Assembly: GCA_946887295.1 (NCBI GenBank)
Contig: CAMPKP010000054.1
Span: 1-18,882, forward strand
Origin: an uncultured Gemmatimonadota bacterium
Lineage (GTDB): Bacteria; Gemmatimonadota; Gemmatimonadetes; Gemmatimonadales; GWC2-71-9
DNA: 18,882 nt
Reading direction: 5' to 3'
Shown here: one piece after another, positions 7,228-16,177 of the stretch
Numbering within the stretch: position 1 is the stretch's first letter
Layout of the letters: every line of letters begins with the position of its first letter
Program-made: the position numbers and the translations under genes
Notes under the pieces: generated by a model
What the model saw: only the letters and a program-made list of their open reading frames with translations
Database searches by the model: none
What the model was told of the DNA's origin: nothing

Positions 7228-8088
7228 GTGCGAATCGCCCTGGCGACATGCCGCTCGAAGCCCGCGCTCACGCCAGGAGATGCCCTGCTGGCCGCGGAGC
7301 TCGAGCGCGCGGGCGCCACCGTGCACGTGGCACCGTGGGACGCACTGCGCCCGGGAGTCGAAGACAGGGACGTGGTGTGCCTTCGCTCCACCTGGGACTA
7401 TCACCGGCGGTGGAGCGAGTTCCAGGCCTGGATCGGAGGCTTCGCCGGCCGGGAGAACAGCCTGTGGAACCCCGCCGAGACCGTGCTGTGGAACGCCGAC
7501 AAGCTCTACCTGCGGGATCTGGGCGAGGCGGGTATAAACCTGCCTAGGACTCTCTGGTTCGGCCCGGGGGAGCGGCCCGACCCCGACGCGGTACTCCGGG
7601 AGTGGCGACTGCCGCGCGCGGTGCTGAAGCCCCGCGTTTCCGCGACCGCATTCGGCACCTACCTGGTGTCCGCCGGGCGCCAGTTGAGCGAGGACGAGTG
7701 GGTGCCGCTGGAGAGCTCGGGCGGCCTGATGCAGGCGTTCGTGCCGGAGGTCGAGTCGCGGGGAGAGATCTCGCTCGTGTACCTGGACGGGACGTTCAGT
7801 CACGCCGTGCGCAAGCGGCCGGCGAGCGGTGATTTTCGGGTGCAGCGGGACTTCGGGGGGAGCCTGGAGGCGATGACGCCGTCAGAACCGGTGCTCGCCT
7901 TCGGAGACGGCGTGCTGGCCGCGGTCACTCGCCCCTGGCTGTACGCCCGGGTGGATCTGGTCGAGGCCGGGGGAGGTCCCGTGCTGATGGAGCTGGAGCT
8001 GATCGAGCCGGATCTGTTTCTGACGCCGGCCGGCGCGGCGCGGCTGGCGGCCGCCCTGCTCGCTCGTGCGGGCAGGGCGGCAGCGTGA
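7228..8088 (+). CDS. ATP-grasp ligase, RimK/DcsG-like
   Basis: 286 residues from a GTG start (GTG CGA ATC). The N-terminal pre-ATP-grasp domain reads VVCLRSTWDYH (49-59), a signature of the group that includes the cycloserine-forming enzyme DcsG. Nucleotide-binding parts follow: WNADKLYLRDL (88-98), AVLKPRVSATAFGTYLV (131-147, Lys134 for ATP), an acidic strand near Glu180, RVDLV (241-245) and the metal-binding ELELIEPDLFL (255-265). Such enzymes join a carboxylate to an amine via an acyl phosphate; the substrate cannot be read. No cycloserine pathway partner is present, so a DcsG role is unlikely. There is no clear ribosome-binding site. Its stop nearly abuts the convergent DoxX gene. Confidence 0.85.
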   Translation: MRIALATCRSKPALTPGDALLAAELERAGATVHVAPWDALRPGVEDRDVVCLRSTWDYHRRWSEFQAWIGGFAGRENSLWNPAETVLWNADKLYLRDLGEAGINLPRTLWFGPGERPDPDAVLREWRLPRAVLKPRVSATAFGTYLVSAGRQLSEDEWVPLESSGGLMQAFVPEVESRGEISLVYLDGTFSHAVRKRPASGDFRVQRDFGGSLEAMTPSEPVLAFGDGVLAAVTRPWLYARVDLVEAGGGPVLMELELIEPDLFLTPAGAARLAAALLARAGRAAA

Positions 8089-8092
8089 CCGG

Positions 8093-8623
8093 TTACGCCG
8101 TCACGGGTGTGCGGCGCATCAGCAGGTTCGCGAGCCCACCGAAGATGCCGAGACCGATCGCCACCCAGGAGACCGCCGGCGTCCACAGGGACGTGAGGCC
8201 GAGGAGCGCGTCCAGCGAGTAGGCTCCGTAGCCGGTAAGGGCGAGGGCGAGCGCGCCGGTGGCATACAGCAGCGGCACCTCGATGCCGTTGGACGCAGCG
8301 AAGACGCCGTGGCCCCGGTGCACGGTGAGCGCGGCCACGATCATCACCGAGATGACGAGCGCCGGCCCCACGGGACCCAGGAACCCCAGCACCAGCAGCA
8401 GTCCGCCAACGAATTCGGAGAGCGCCGCGGCGAGCGCGAACGGTCGTCCCGGCCGGAACCCAAGGGACTCGATGAACCCGGCCGTGCCGGCAAGGCCGTG
8501 CCCGCCGAACCAGCCGAACAGCTTCTGGGCGCCGTGGCCGGCCATGAGCAGTCCGAGGACCACCCGGGCGATCAGCAGGCCGCCGCTCACCAGCGCCAGA
8601 TCGACAAAAGGAAGAGAAGACAT
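8093..8623 (-). CDS. DoxX family membrane protein
   Basis: 176 residues with four hydrophobic helices. The first half carries the DoxX signature: RVVLGLLMAGHGAQKLFGWFGG, then GTAGFIESLGFRPG, then ALSEFVGGLLLVLGFLGP. Members sit in the inner membrane; several are linked to redox or thiol stress, but the biochemical role is not settled. GGAG lies eight bases before the ATG at 8623. Its upstream region holds an extended -10 promoter within a 10-bp palindrome (separate entry), suggesting its own regulated promoter. It ends four bases from the convergent ATP-grasp gene with no terminator visible between. Confidence 0.92.
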   Translation of the reverse strand: MSSLPFVDLALVSGGLLIARVVLGLLMAGHGAQKLFGWFGGHGLAGTAGFIESLGFRPGRPFALAAALSEFVGGLLLVLGFLGPVGPALVISVMIVAALTVHRGHGVFAASNGIEVPLLYATGALALALTGYGAYSLDALLGLTSLWTPAVSWVAIGLGIFGGLANLLMRRTPVTA

Positions 8624-8657
8624 GGTGTTACTCCAGGTTGAGTGTCGTGACTCTAGC

Positions 8658-8667
8658 TGTTATAACA
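8658..8667 (-). promoter_or_regulatory. Candidate extended -10 promoter and operator of the DoxX gene
   Basis: TGTTATAACA is a perfect 10-bp palindrome. On the minus strand its TGTTATAAC reads as an extended -10 (TGnTATAAT-like), which would start the transcript about 25-30 bases before the DoxX ATG. An imperfect second repeat (AGTGTC-GT-GACTCT) lies at 8641-8654. The A+T-rich palindrome contrasts with the G+C-rich surroundings, so a repressor site over the -10 is plausible; the regulator is not in the window. Confidence 0.45.
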
Positions 8668-8685
8668 CTTAATCGGCCCAAAAGT

Positions 8686-9765
8686 TCACCGCCCCTCAGG
8701 GCCAAAGCCGATCCTGAGGATCCGCCCCTCGGTTCCCACCAGCCAGCCGGCCCTCCTGCTCGCGAACCCCACCGCCCAGTAGTCCCTCACCCCCTCCAGT
8801 GGAGTCCAGCTCCGTCCCTCGTCCGCCGACCACGCGGCGCCACCCGGTCCGGTCGCGACCACGGTCGGGTCTCCGGCTCGGGGCACGTAGGCGAGGCCGT
8901 AGATCGCGCCGGGGAACGGGGTACGTGCGGCGAGCCGCCAGGTCCGCCCCCCGTCGCTCGAGCGAGCGACATTGTCGGCGAAGGAATCCGGCGCGGCGAT
9001 GTCGCCGCCGCCGAGCATCCCGTGCAGGGTGTCGCGGAAGGCCACGCTCGCACCACCCGAGGTCGGGCGGCCCTGAAGAATCGGCGTCAGGTAGGCGCGC
9101 CAGCTGTCGCCGCGGTCGCTGGTCGCCAGCACCCTGGCCTCCGGCGCGGCGCCGGTCGCGATCCAGCCGTGGCGATCGCCGTGCGTGGCCGTGCAGGTGC
9201 CGCTGGCGGCGAACGCGCCCTCGCCGGTCTGGGCCGGCGGAAGCCGGTTGCCGACGTCGCTCCAGGTGCGGCCGTCGGAGGTCCGGATCGCGGGGAAGCG
9301 GCCGCGCACGGCATCACTCATGGTGAACCCGGTGCGGTCGTCCCAGAAGGCGAAGCAGTCGTAGAAGGCGCTGGTGTCGCGGCCGGTGAACTGCACGGAC
9401 CAGGAGCGTCCCCCGTCGTCGGTCCTGAAGATGCGGGACCGGTCTCCCGGCCCGGCGGCCAGCAGGTAGGCGGTGCGCTCGCTCACCCCTTCGACGTCGC
9501 GGAACTCCAGACTGTCCGCCCCGGGCACGACACCGCTGCGCCAGGTGGCGCCGCCGTCGGTCGTCAGCCCGTAGGTCCCACCGACCCCGCTCACCCACGC
9601 GACCTGCTCGCTCACGGGGGAGATGGCCTGGAGGCGTCGGGTGGTGCCGCTCCGCTGGGGCGTGAGTGTGGGGGTGGCGGCCGGAGTGCCCTGCACGGCC
9701 TCGCGGCTGGTGGCGCCGGAGCAGCCGGCGAGCGCGAGGAGGAGGGGGACGACGCGAGGGCCCAT
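8686..9765 (-). CDS. Asp-box (BNR/Ycf48-like) beta-propeller lipoprotein
   Basis: 359 residues. Lipobox LAGC puts the lipidated Cys at residue 15, after which comes a Thr/Pro/Ser-rich linker and a six- or seven-bladed propeller. Asp-box motifs (S/T-x-D-x-G-x-T/S-W) recur at about 68-75 (TTDGGATW), 115-122 (TDDGGRSW), 162-168 (a shortened TSDGRTW), 215-222, 269-276 and 313-320. These are shared by sialidases and the photosystem assembly factor Ycf48; the sialidase catalytic Arg triad and FRIP motif are absent, so a binding or assembly role at the outer face is more likely. The stop lies 62 bases upstream of the DoxX start. A GGGGG just before the ATG at 9765 may serve as ribosome-binding site; the membrane-protein gene ends eight bases upstream, so co-transcription with it is likely. 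Confidence 0.82.
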   Translation of the reverse strand: MGPRVVPLLLALAGCSGATSREAVQGTPAATPTLTPQRSGTTRRLQAISPVSEQVAWVSGVGGTYGLTTDGGATWRSGVVPGADSLEFRDVEGVSERTAYLLAAGPGDRSRIFRTDDGGRSWSVQFTGRDTSAFYDCFAFWDDRTGFTMSDAVRGRFPAIRTSDGRTWSDVGNRLPPAQTGEGAFAASGTCTATHGDRHGWIATGAAPEARVLATSDRGDSWRAYLTPILQGRPTSGGASVAFRDTLHGMLGGGDIAAPDSFADNVARSSDGGRTWRLAARTPFPGAIYGLAYVPRAGDPTVVATGPGGAAWSADEGRSWTPLEGVRDYWAVGFASRRAGWLVGTEGRILRIGFGPEGR

Positions 9766-9773
9766 CCCCCAAG

Positions 9774-10157
9774 CTAGCGGGAGGCCGCGGCCCTAGGCAT
9801 CGGTCCGAAGAACGGTGCGGCCAGCAGCAGCGCCAGGCCGGGCACGATCACGGTCAGCAGGGCGGCGGGACCCAGATCGCGGAACGTCGTGACAAGGCCG
9901 ACTCCGAGCACCACGACCGCGCCGAGCAGCAGGATACGGGCGATGGTACGCCACTGCCCCCGCTGCCCCAGCAGGAATCCCGCGATCGTCAGGATGCCCG
10001 CTCCCGCGTACACCTGCCAGACGGTGAGCTGGCCGGCGACCTCGGGCCGGTCGACGAACGGCGTCGGCCAGATGGCAAGTCCCCAGAGCATCAGCCCCGC
10101 GAGGATGACCGCGACGTCGGCCCAGAGCCGGCGCCGTACCTCAGGAGCCTCCGTCAT
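9774..10157 (-). CDS. Four-helix membrane protein of unknown function
   Basis: 127 residues from the ATG at 10157, chosen because GGGAGA lies five bases upstream; an open frame continues further but only as a shadow of the methyltransferase gene. Four hydrophobic helices are visible, with the segments ADVAVILAGLMLWGLAIW, VWQVYAGAGILTIAGFLLG, ARILLLGAVVVLGVGLVTTF and LLTVIVPGLALLLAAPFFG. N-terminal residues MTEAPEVRRRLW are hydrophilic, giving both ends on the cytosolic side by the positive-inside rule. I do not recognise the family. It lies 86 bases after the methyltransferase gene and eight bases before the Asp-box lipoprotein gene. Confidence 0.75.
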   Translation of the reverse strand: MTEAPEVRRRLWADVAVILAGLMLWGLAIWPTPFVDRPEVAGQLTVWQVYAGAGILTIAGFLLGQRGQWRTIARILLLGAVVVLGVGLVTTFRDLGPAALLTVIVPGLALLLAAPFFGPMPRAAASR

Positions 10158-10208
10158 GACATTCTCCCGGTTGGTCCCCGCCGAAAACTGGGGCGCCGTC
10201 GGCCCGGC

Positions 10209-10223
10209 GCGGTGACTCACCGC
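10209..10223. repeat. Perfect 7-bp inverted repeat after the methyltransferase gene
   Basis: GCGGTGA-C-TCACCGC, seven perfect pairs with a one-base centre, 20 bases beyond the methyltransferase stop. With no T-run it is not an intrinsic terminator; it could be an operator for the membrane-protein gene or an mRNA hairpin. Confidence 0.35.
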
Positions 10224-10243
10224 ACACACCCGGGTGGGGAGCC

Positions 10244-12713
<2,470 letters not shown>

Positions 12714-12731
12714 AGATGAAGTGTACCGCCC

Positions 12732-12902
12732 TCACCGGCTCGAGGAAACGCCTCCACGCACGCGCCGGATAAGTCCCATGATCAGGAGTATGGCGCCCAC
12801 GATGAGCAGCAGATGGATGAGGAACCCGGCGACCTTGAACACGACCAGCCCCAGAACCCAGGCGACGATGAGCACGATGCCCAGAACGGCGATGCCTCTC
12901 AA
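12732..12902 (-). CDS. Small two-helix membrane protein, lmo0937/DUF5670-like
   Basis: 56 residues from a TTG at 12902, chosen because GGAGG stands five bases upstream (GAGGAGGGTCCG-TTG). The frame remains open far upstream, but no better start is seen and the family is about this length. Two hydrophobic helices (GIAVLGIVLIVAWVLGLVVF and HLLLIVGAILLIMGLI) surround FKVAGFLIH, the pattern of the lmo0937 family of small membrane proteins, whose function is unknown. A basic RRVRGG tail follows. It lies 18 bases upstream of the TPP aptamer, so thiC may be read from this gene's promoter, with the riboswitch acting within a longer transcript. Confidence 0.78.
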   Translation of the reverse strand: MRGIAVLGIVLIVAWVLGLVVFKVAGFLIHLLLIVGAILLIMGLIRRVRGGVSSSR

Positions 12903-13073
12903 CGGACCCTCCTCGGAGTGCGGTGTTCGGTTCGAGCGTGTCTCCACACGATACCACCCCTTGGGCGGCGGCCCCGTAACTCTCGTCACAGGCATCACGG
13001 CGTAGCTAAGTCGTGCTAGATCAACAATATGCGTCGCAGGTGGCGGTTCGCGTTCCGCGGCACCCTTATGGAA

Positions 13074-13086
13074 TCCCGATTCGGGA
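13074..13086. repeat. Palindrome in the divergent region before the small lipoprotein gene
   Basis: TCCCGA-T-TCGGGA, six perfect pairs around one base, 62 bases before the lipoprotein ATG in the 246-base divergent region 12903-13148. A repressor or activator site is possible. A short CGTGT-CTCC-ACACG hairpin lies at 12937-12950 in the same region. I see no convincing promoter hexamers there. Confidence 0.35.
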
Positions 13087-13148
13087 GGTACATTGGCTCC
13101 GCTAAGTAGCCGGTAAGTTCGTCTCTTCATTCGACTAGGAGCCTGCCA

Positions 13149-13457
13149 ATGCCCCGTTCTCTCCTGCTTCCCCTCATCGCCGCGTTCGCGCTGGCGGCCT
13201 GCAGCAAGCAGGCTGACACCGGTGCCGCCCCGGCGCCCGAGACTGCCGAAGCGACCGACGCTACGGCTGCCCCGGCCGACAGCACCACCGCCGCCGTCGT
13301 GGACACCACCGCGGTCGAAGCGACCGTTCCGGCCGAGGAGCCCGCTGCCGAGTCCACCGTTCCGGCGGATGAGCCCGCGGCCGAAGATGCGGTCGACGAC
13401 ACGTCGATCCCGGCCGACAGCACCACCTGGCCGACCGACAGCACCAGCGCGCAGTAA
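13149..13457 (+). CDS. Small low-complexity lipoprotein
   Basis: 102 residues. The signal MPRSLLLPLIAAFALAAC has a textbook lipobox (LAAC, Cys18). The mature part is almost entirely Ala, Thr, Asp, Glu, Pro and Ser, strongly acidic and surely disordered, with PADSTT twice and an 11-residue repeat twice (TVPAEEPAAES and TVPADEPAAED, residues 59-80). It may be a flexible envelope spacer or filler protein; no fold or enzyme motif is visible. AGGAG eight bases before the ATG at 13149 supports the start. The stop lies ten bases before a separate promoter for the sulfur operon. Confidence 0.8.
   Translation: MPRSLLLPLIAAFALAACSKQADTGAAPAPETAEATDATAAPADSTTAAVVDTTAVEATVPAEEPAAESTVPADEPAAEDAVDDTSIPADSTTWPTDSTSAQ
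13323..13388. repeat. 33-base imperfect tandem repeat inside the small lipoprotein gene
   Basis: Two in-frame copies of a 33-base unit start with ACCGTTCCGGC at 13323 and 13356 and encode 11 residues each. This fits growth of the linker by repeat duplication. Confidence 0.7.
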
Positions 13458-13467
13458 GCGATCGACG

Positions 13468-13496
13468 TTGACAGACACACCCTGGCGCACTAGCCT
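13468..13496 (+). promoter_or_regulatory. Predicted promoter of the sulfate-assimilation operon
   Basis: A perfect -35 TTGACA (13468-13473) is followed, after a 17-base spacer, by TAGCCT (13491-13496) as a weak -10. Counting about seven bases beyond the -10 puts transcription start at or next to the A of the leader-ORF ATG (13503), so the leader would be translated from a leaderless mRNA; no ribosome-binding site precedes it. A later TAGAAT at 13496-13501 has a poor spacer. The start site is inferred. Confidence 0.6.
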
Positions 13497-13502
13497 AGAA
13501 TC

Positions 13503-13610
13503 ATGAGCGATCGTTGCGCCCGTCTCCCCCGGCTGCACACCACCGCCTCGCAGGTGAAGGCGGCGGCGTGTTGTTGTATGACCGGTAACCATCCCGACGG
13601 GACGACCTAG
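13503..13610 (+). CDS. Cysteine-rich leader peptide of the sulfur operon
   Basis: 35 residues, ATG at 13503, TAG at 13608-13610: MSDRCARLPRLHTTASQVKA, then ACCC at 22-25, then ten more residues. Three successive Cys codons (13569-13577) are all TGT, while cysH and cysI use TGC for all 13 of their cysteines. An Arg-rich start, a His, then a small-residue run ending in a Cys cluster resembles the leaderless Cys-rich leader peptides described upstream of sulfur genes in actinobacteria. A terminator follows 27 bases after the stop and cysH 97 bases after it. The likely role is to sense charged tRNA-Cys: a ribosome that stalls at the TGT run would alter RNA folding before the terminator. The peptide itself need not have a function. 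Confidence 0.7.
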   Translation: MSDRCARLPRLHTTASQVKAAACCCMTGNHPDGTT

Positions 13611-13636
13611 CGCGCCTCAGACTCACAGCTGTACCT

Positions 13637-13672
13637 GGCCCGCAGGCATGTCCTGCGGGCCTTTTGTTTTTT
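13637..13672 (+). terminator. Intrinsic terminator (probable attenuator) upstream of cysH
   Basis: GGCCCGCAGG-CATGT-CCTGCGGGCC, ten perfect pairs, is followed by TTTTGTTTTTT, a textbook Rho-independent terminator. It lies between the Cys-rich leader ORF and the cysH ATG, 34 bases before the latter. With no promoter seen in those 34 bases, transcripts must read through it to express the operon. I did not find a convincing antiterminator by eye; the leader piece CGCAGG (13548-13553) can pair with CCTGCG of the 3' arm, but only over six bases. Confidence 0.85.
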
Positions 13673-13706
13673 GTGGCCGGAACCCATCGGCAGCATCGGA
13701 GCGAGG

Positions 13707-14420
13707 ATGCAGGTCGTACGCGACATCGACACCGAGATCGGCGAAGACTCGCCCCCCGAGCGGGTCGTGGCGTGGATGCTGGGCCGGTTCGCCGGGCGGC
13801 GCCTGGTGATGACGACCGCCTTCGGCATGGAGGGCTGCGCGCTCATCGACATGATCGCGCGCCACGACGTGCCGCTCGACGTGCTCTACCTCGACACCGG
13901 CTTCCTCTTCCGGGAGACGCTCGAGCTCCGGGATCGCCTGGCGCAGCGCTACCCTCGCCTGCGCTTCGAGAACCGGGGCATCGCGCTCACCCCCGAGGCC
14001 CAGGATGCGCTCTACGGCCCCGAGCTGTGGGCCCGGAATCCGGACGCCTGCTGCGAGCTTCGCAAGGTCGAGCCGATGCGGCAGGCCCTCGCGGGTGTGG
14101 ACGTCTGGGTGACCGGACTGATGCGGAGCCAGTCGGCGTCCCGCGCCGGGCTTCGCGTGGCCGAGTGGGACTGGAAATACCAGCTCCTCAAGGTGCATCC
14201 GCTCGCGGGCTGGGACCGGGCCAGGGTCTGGGACTACGTCCGGCAGCAAAACGTGCCCTACAACGAGCTTCACGACCGGGGGTACCCCACGCTGGGCTGC
14301 ACCCACTGCACCCTGCCCGTGGCCGGTAACGTCACCGGCGAATACACCCGGGAGGGACGCTGGCGCGGGCTGGAGAAGAACGAGTGCGGGCTCCACCACA
14401 TCGTCGGCAGGGCCTCGTAG
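13707..14420 (+). CDS. cysH: Adenylyl-sulfate (APS) reductase, [4Fe-4S] type
   Basis: 237 residues. Reduces adenylyl sulfate to sulfite and AMP in assimilatory sulfate reduction in the cytosol. TTAFGMEGCALIDM (36-49) is the PP-loop-like nucleotide site; YLDTGFLFRETL (61-72) is the usual next motif. Paired cysteines Cys115/Cys116 (DACCELRK) and Cys198/Cys201 (GCTHCT) bind a [4Fe-4S] cluster, marking the APS-type enzyme rather than the cluster-free PAPS reductase. The catalytic Cys is Cys227 in ECGLH. The ATG at 13707 is preferred, with GGAG five bases upstream; an in-frame TTG at 13671 lies in the terminator T-run and is unlikely. It is the first enzyme gene after the Cys-rich leader, and cysI follows after 41 bases. 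Confidence 0.95.
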   Translation: MQVVRDIDTEIGEDSPPERVVAWMLGRFAGRRLVMTTAFGMEGCALIDMIARHDVPLDVLYLDTGFLFRETLELRDRLAQRYPRLRFENRGIALTPEAQDALYGPELWARNPDACCELRKVEPMRQALAGVDVWVTGLMRSQSASRAGLRVAEWDWKYQLLKVHPLAGWDRARVWDYVRQQNVPYNELHDRGYPTLGCTHCTLPVAGNVTGEYTREGRWRGLEKNECGLHHIVGRAS

Positions 14421-14461
14421 CACGGGCCGGGCTCGGCGCACTCACACCGAACGGACGACTG

Positions 14462-16177
14462 ATGCCCAAGGAATCGAAGGTCGAGCAGGCGAAGCGCGAC
14501 GGCAACCACCTGCGAGGCACCATCGCCGAGACGCTGGCGGCGGACGTCACCCATTTCGCCGGTGACGATCTCGCGCTGCTCAAGTTCCACGGCACCTACC
14601 AGCAGGACGACCGTGACGCGCGGCGCGGCCGGGAGGAGGGCGCGGAGAAGGCCTTCTCCTTCATGGTGCGGGTGGCGCTGCCGGCGGGCGCTCTCGATGC
14701 CGGCCAGTACCTCGCGCTGGAGCAGGTGGCGGACCGGTATGCCGGCGGCACGCTGCGGGTGACGACCCGCCAGGGCTTGCAGTTCCACGGCGTGCTGAAG
14801 AGCGGCCTCAAGGAGACCATCGCCGGGGTGAATCGCCGGCTGATGACGACCCTGGCCGCCTGCGGCGACGTCTCCCGCAACGTGATGGGGTGCCCGGCGC
14901 CGGTGGAGGACGAAGCCCACGCGGCCGTCCGCTCCGCGGTCCAGGCCATCGCTGAGCAGCTGCGGCCGGCCTCGAGGGCCTACCACGAGATCTGGCTGGA
15001 CGGCGAGAAGCAGATCTCCACCGAGGAGGAGGAGCCCTTCTACGGCGACGTCTACCTCCCCAGAAAGTTCAAGGCGGGCGTTGCCCTGTCGACCGACAAC
15101 TGCGTGGACGTCTGGTCGCAGGACGTCGGTCTGGTCGCGATCGTCGAGGGCCGCCAGATCCGCGGCTTCAATCTCCTGGTGGGCGGCGGGCTCGGCATGA
15201 CCCACCACAAGGCGGACACGTCGGCCCGCCTCGCGCAGCCGCTCGGCTTCGTGGAAACGGCGCGTGCGGTCGAGGCGGTCCGGACCGTGGCCGCGATCTT
15301 CCGGGACTACGGCAACCGCTCCGACCGCCGCCACGCGCGGCTCAAGTACCTGGTGGCCGAATGGGGTATCGAGAAGTTCCGCGCCGAGCTCGAGAGCCGG
15401 GTGGAGTTCCGCCTGCTCCCGGCCGTGGACCTCCCGGCGCTGCCGTATCACGACCACCTCGGCCGCCACCGCCAACCCGACGGCCGGTGGTTCTACGGGG
15501 TCTTCGTCCAGAGCGGCCGGATCGCCGACACCGGGGGCCACCGGCTCAAGAGCGCGCTGCACGAGATCGTCTCCCGCTTCCAGCCGGGCGTGCGCCTCAC
15601 CGGCCAGCAGAATGTGCTGCTCACCGACCTCGACGACGCGGCGGTGAGGGAGACGGAGACCATCCTCCGGGCGCACGGCGTCACTCCGCCGCAGGAGCTG
15701 TCCGCGACCCGGCGCTTCTCCATGGCATGCCCCGCGCTTCCCACCTGCGGCCTGGCCGTCGCGGAGTCCGAGCGCGCCATGCCCGACCTGCTCGATCGGC
15801 TCGAGGGAGAGCTGACGGCCCTCGGCCTCCGGGACGAGCCACTGACGATCCGCATGACCGGCTGCCCCAACGGCTGCGCCCGGCCCTATACCGCCGACAT
15901 CGCGTTCGTCGGCCGGTCGCTCGGCCTCTACAACGTGTACGTGGGTGGCGGGCTCGGCGGCGATCGGGTGGTGGATCTCTTCCGGGCCGACGTACGGATG
16001 GACGACCTGCTGGACGCGGTGCGGCCGCTGCTGTTCCGGTGGGCCTCGGAGCGCTGGCCCGGAGAGGGGCTCAGCGACTTCTATCAGCGGCTGAGCGGGC
16101 GTCCGGACCGGCGCACCTTCATCACCGGGCGCGAGGAGCCGACGGCGGAGCTGGTCACCCTGGCGGCCAGATCGTGA
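14462..16177 (+). CDS. cysI: Assimilatory sulfite reductase, hemoprotein subunit
   Basis: 571 residues from the ATG at 14462; an upstream in-frame ATG at 14384 lies inside cysH and is rejected. It reduces sulfite to sulfide with siroheme and a [4Fe-4S] cluster. The cluster/siroheme ligands are clear: Cys423 and Cys429 (ACPALPTC) and Cys468 and Cys472 (GCPNGC). The two ferredoxin-like halves and the siroheme-contact text RVTTRQGLQFHGVLK are visible. The length is near that of E. coli CysI (570). No flavoprotein CysJ gene adjoins, so ferredoxin or another donor, or a CysJ elsewhere, is needed. The stop overlaps the start of the chelatase-methyltransferase gene as GTGA, so siroheme synthesis is translationally coupled to the enzyme that uses it. 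Confidence 0.94.
   Translation: MPKESKVEQAKRDGNHLRGTIAETLAADVTHFAGDDLALLKFHGTYQQDDRDARRGREEGAEKAFSFMVRVALPAGALDAGQYLALEQVADRYAGGTLRVTTRQGLQFHGVLKSGLKETIAGVNRRLMTTLAACGDVSRNVMGCPAPVEDEAHAAVRSAVQAIAEQLRPASRAYHEIWLDGEKQISTEEEEPFYGDVYLPRKFKAGVALSTDNCVDVWSQDVGLVAIVEGRQIRGFNLLVGGGLGMTHHKADTSARLAQPLGFVETARAVEAVRTVAAIFRDYGNRSDRRHARLKYLVAEWGIEKFRAELESRVEFRLLPAVDLPALPYHDHLGRHRQPDGRWFYGVFVQSGRIADTGGHRLKSALHEIVSRFQPGVRLTGQQNVLLTDLDDAAVRETETILRAHGVTPPQELSATRRFSMACPALPTCGLAVAESERAMPDLLDRLEGELTALGLRDEPLTIRMTGCPNGCARPYTADIAFVGRSLGLYNVYVGGGLGGDRVVDLFRADVRMDDLLDAVRPLLFRWASERWPGEGLSDFYQRLSGRPDRRTFITGREEPTAELVTLAARS

Noticed and set aside
13671..13706. In-frame TTG start 12 codons upstream of the cysH ATG
   Set aside because: It lies in the T-run of the terminator and has no ribosome-binding site; the ATG at 13707 has GGAG at good spacing.
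15361..16173. N-terminal extension of the chelatase-methyltransferase into cysI
   Set aside because: This part is a wrong-frame reading of cysI; the CbiX domain begins right after the GTG at 16174.
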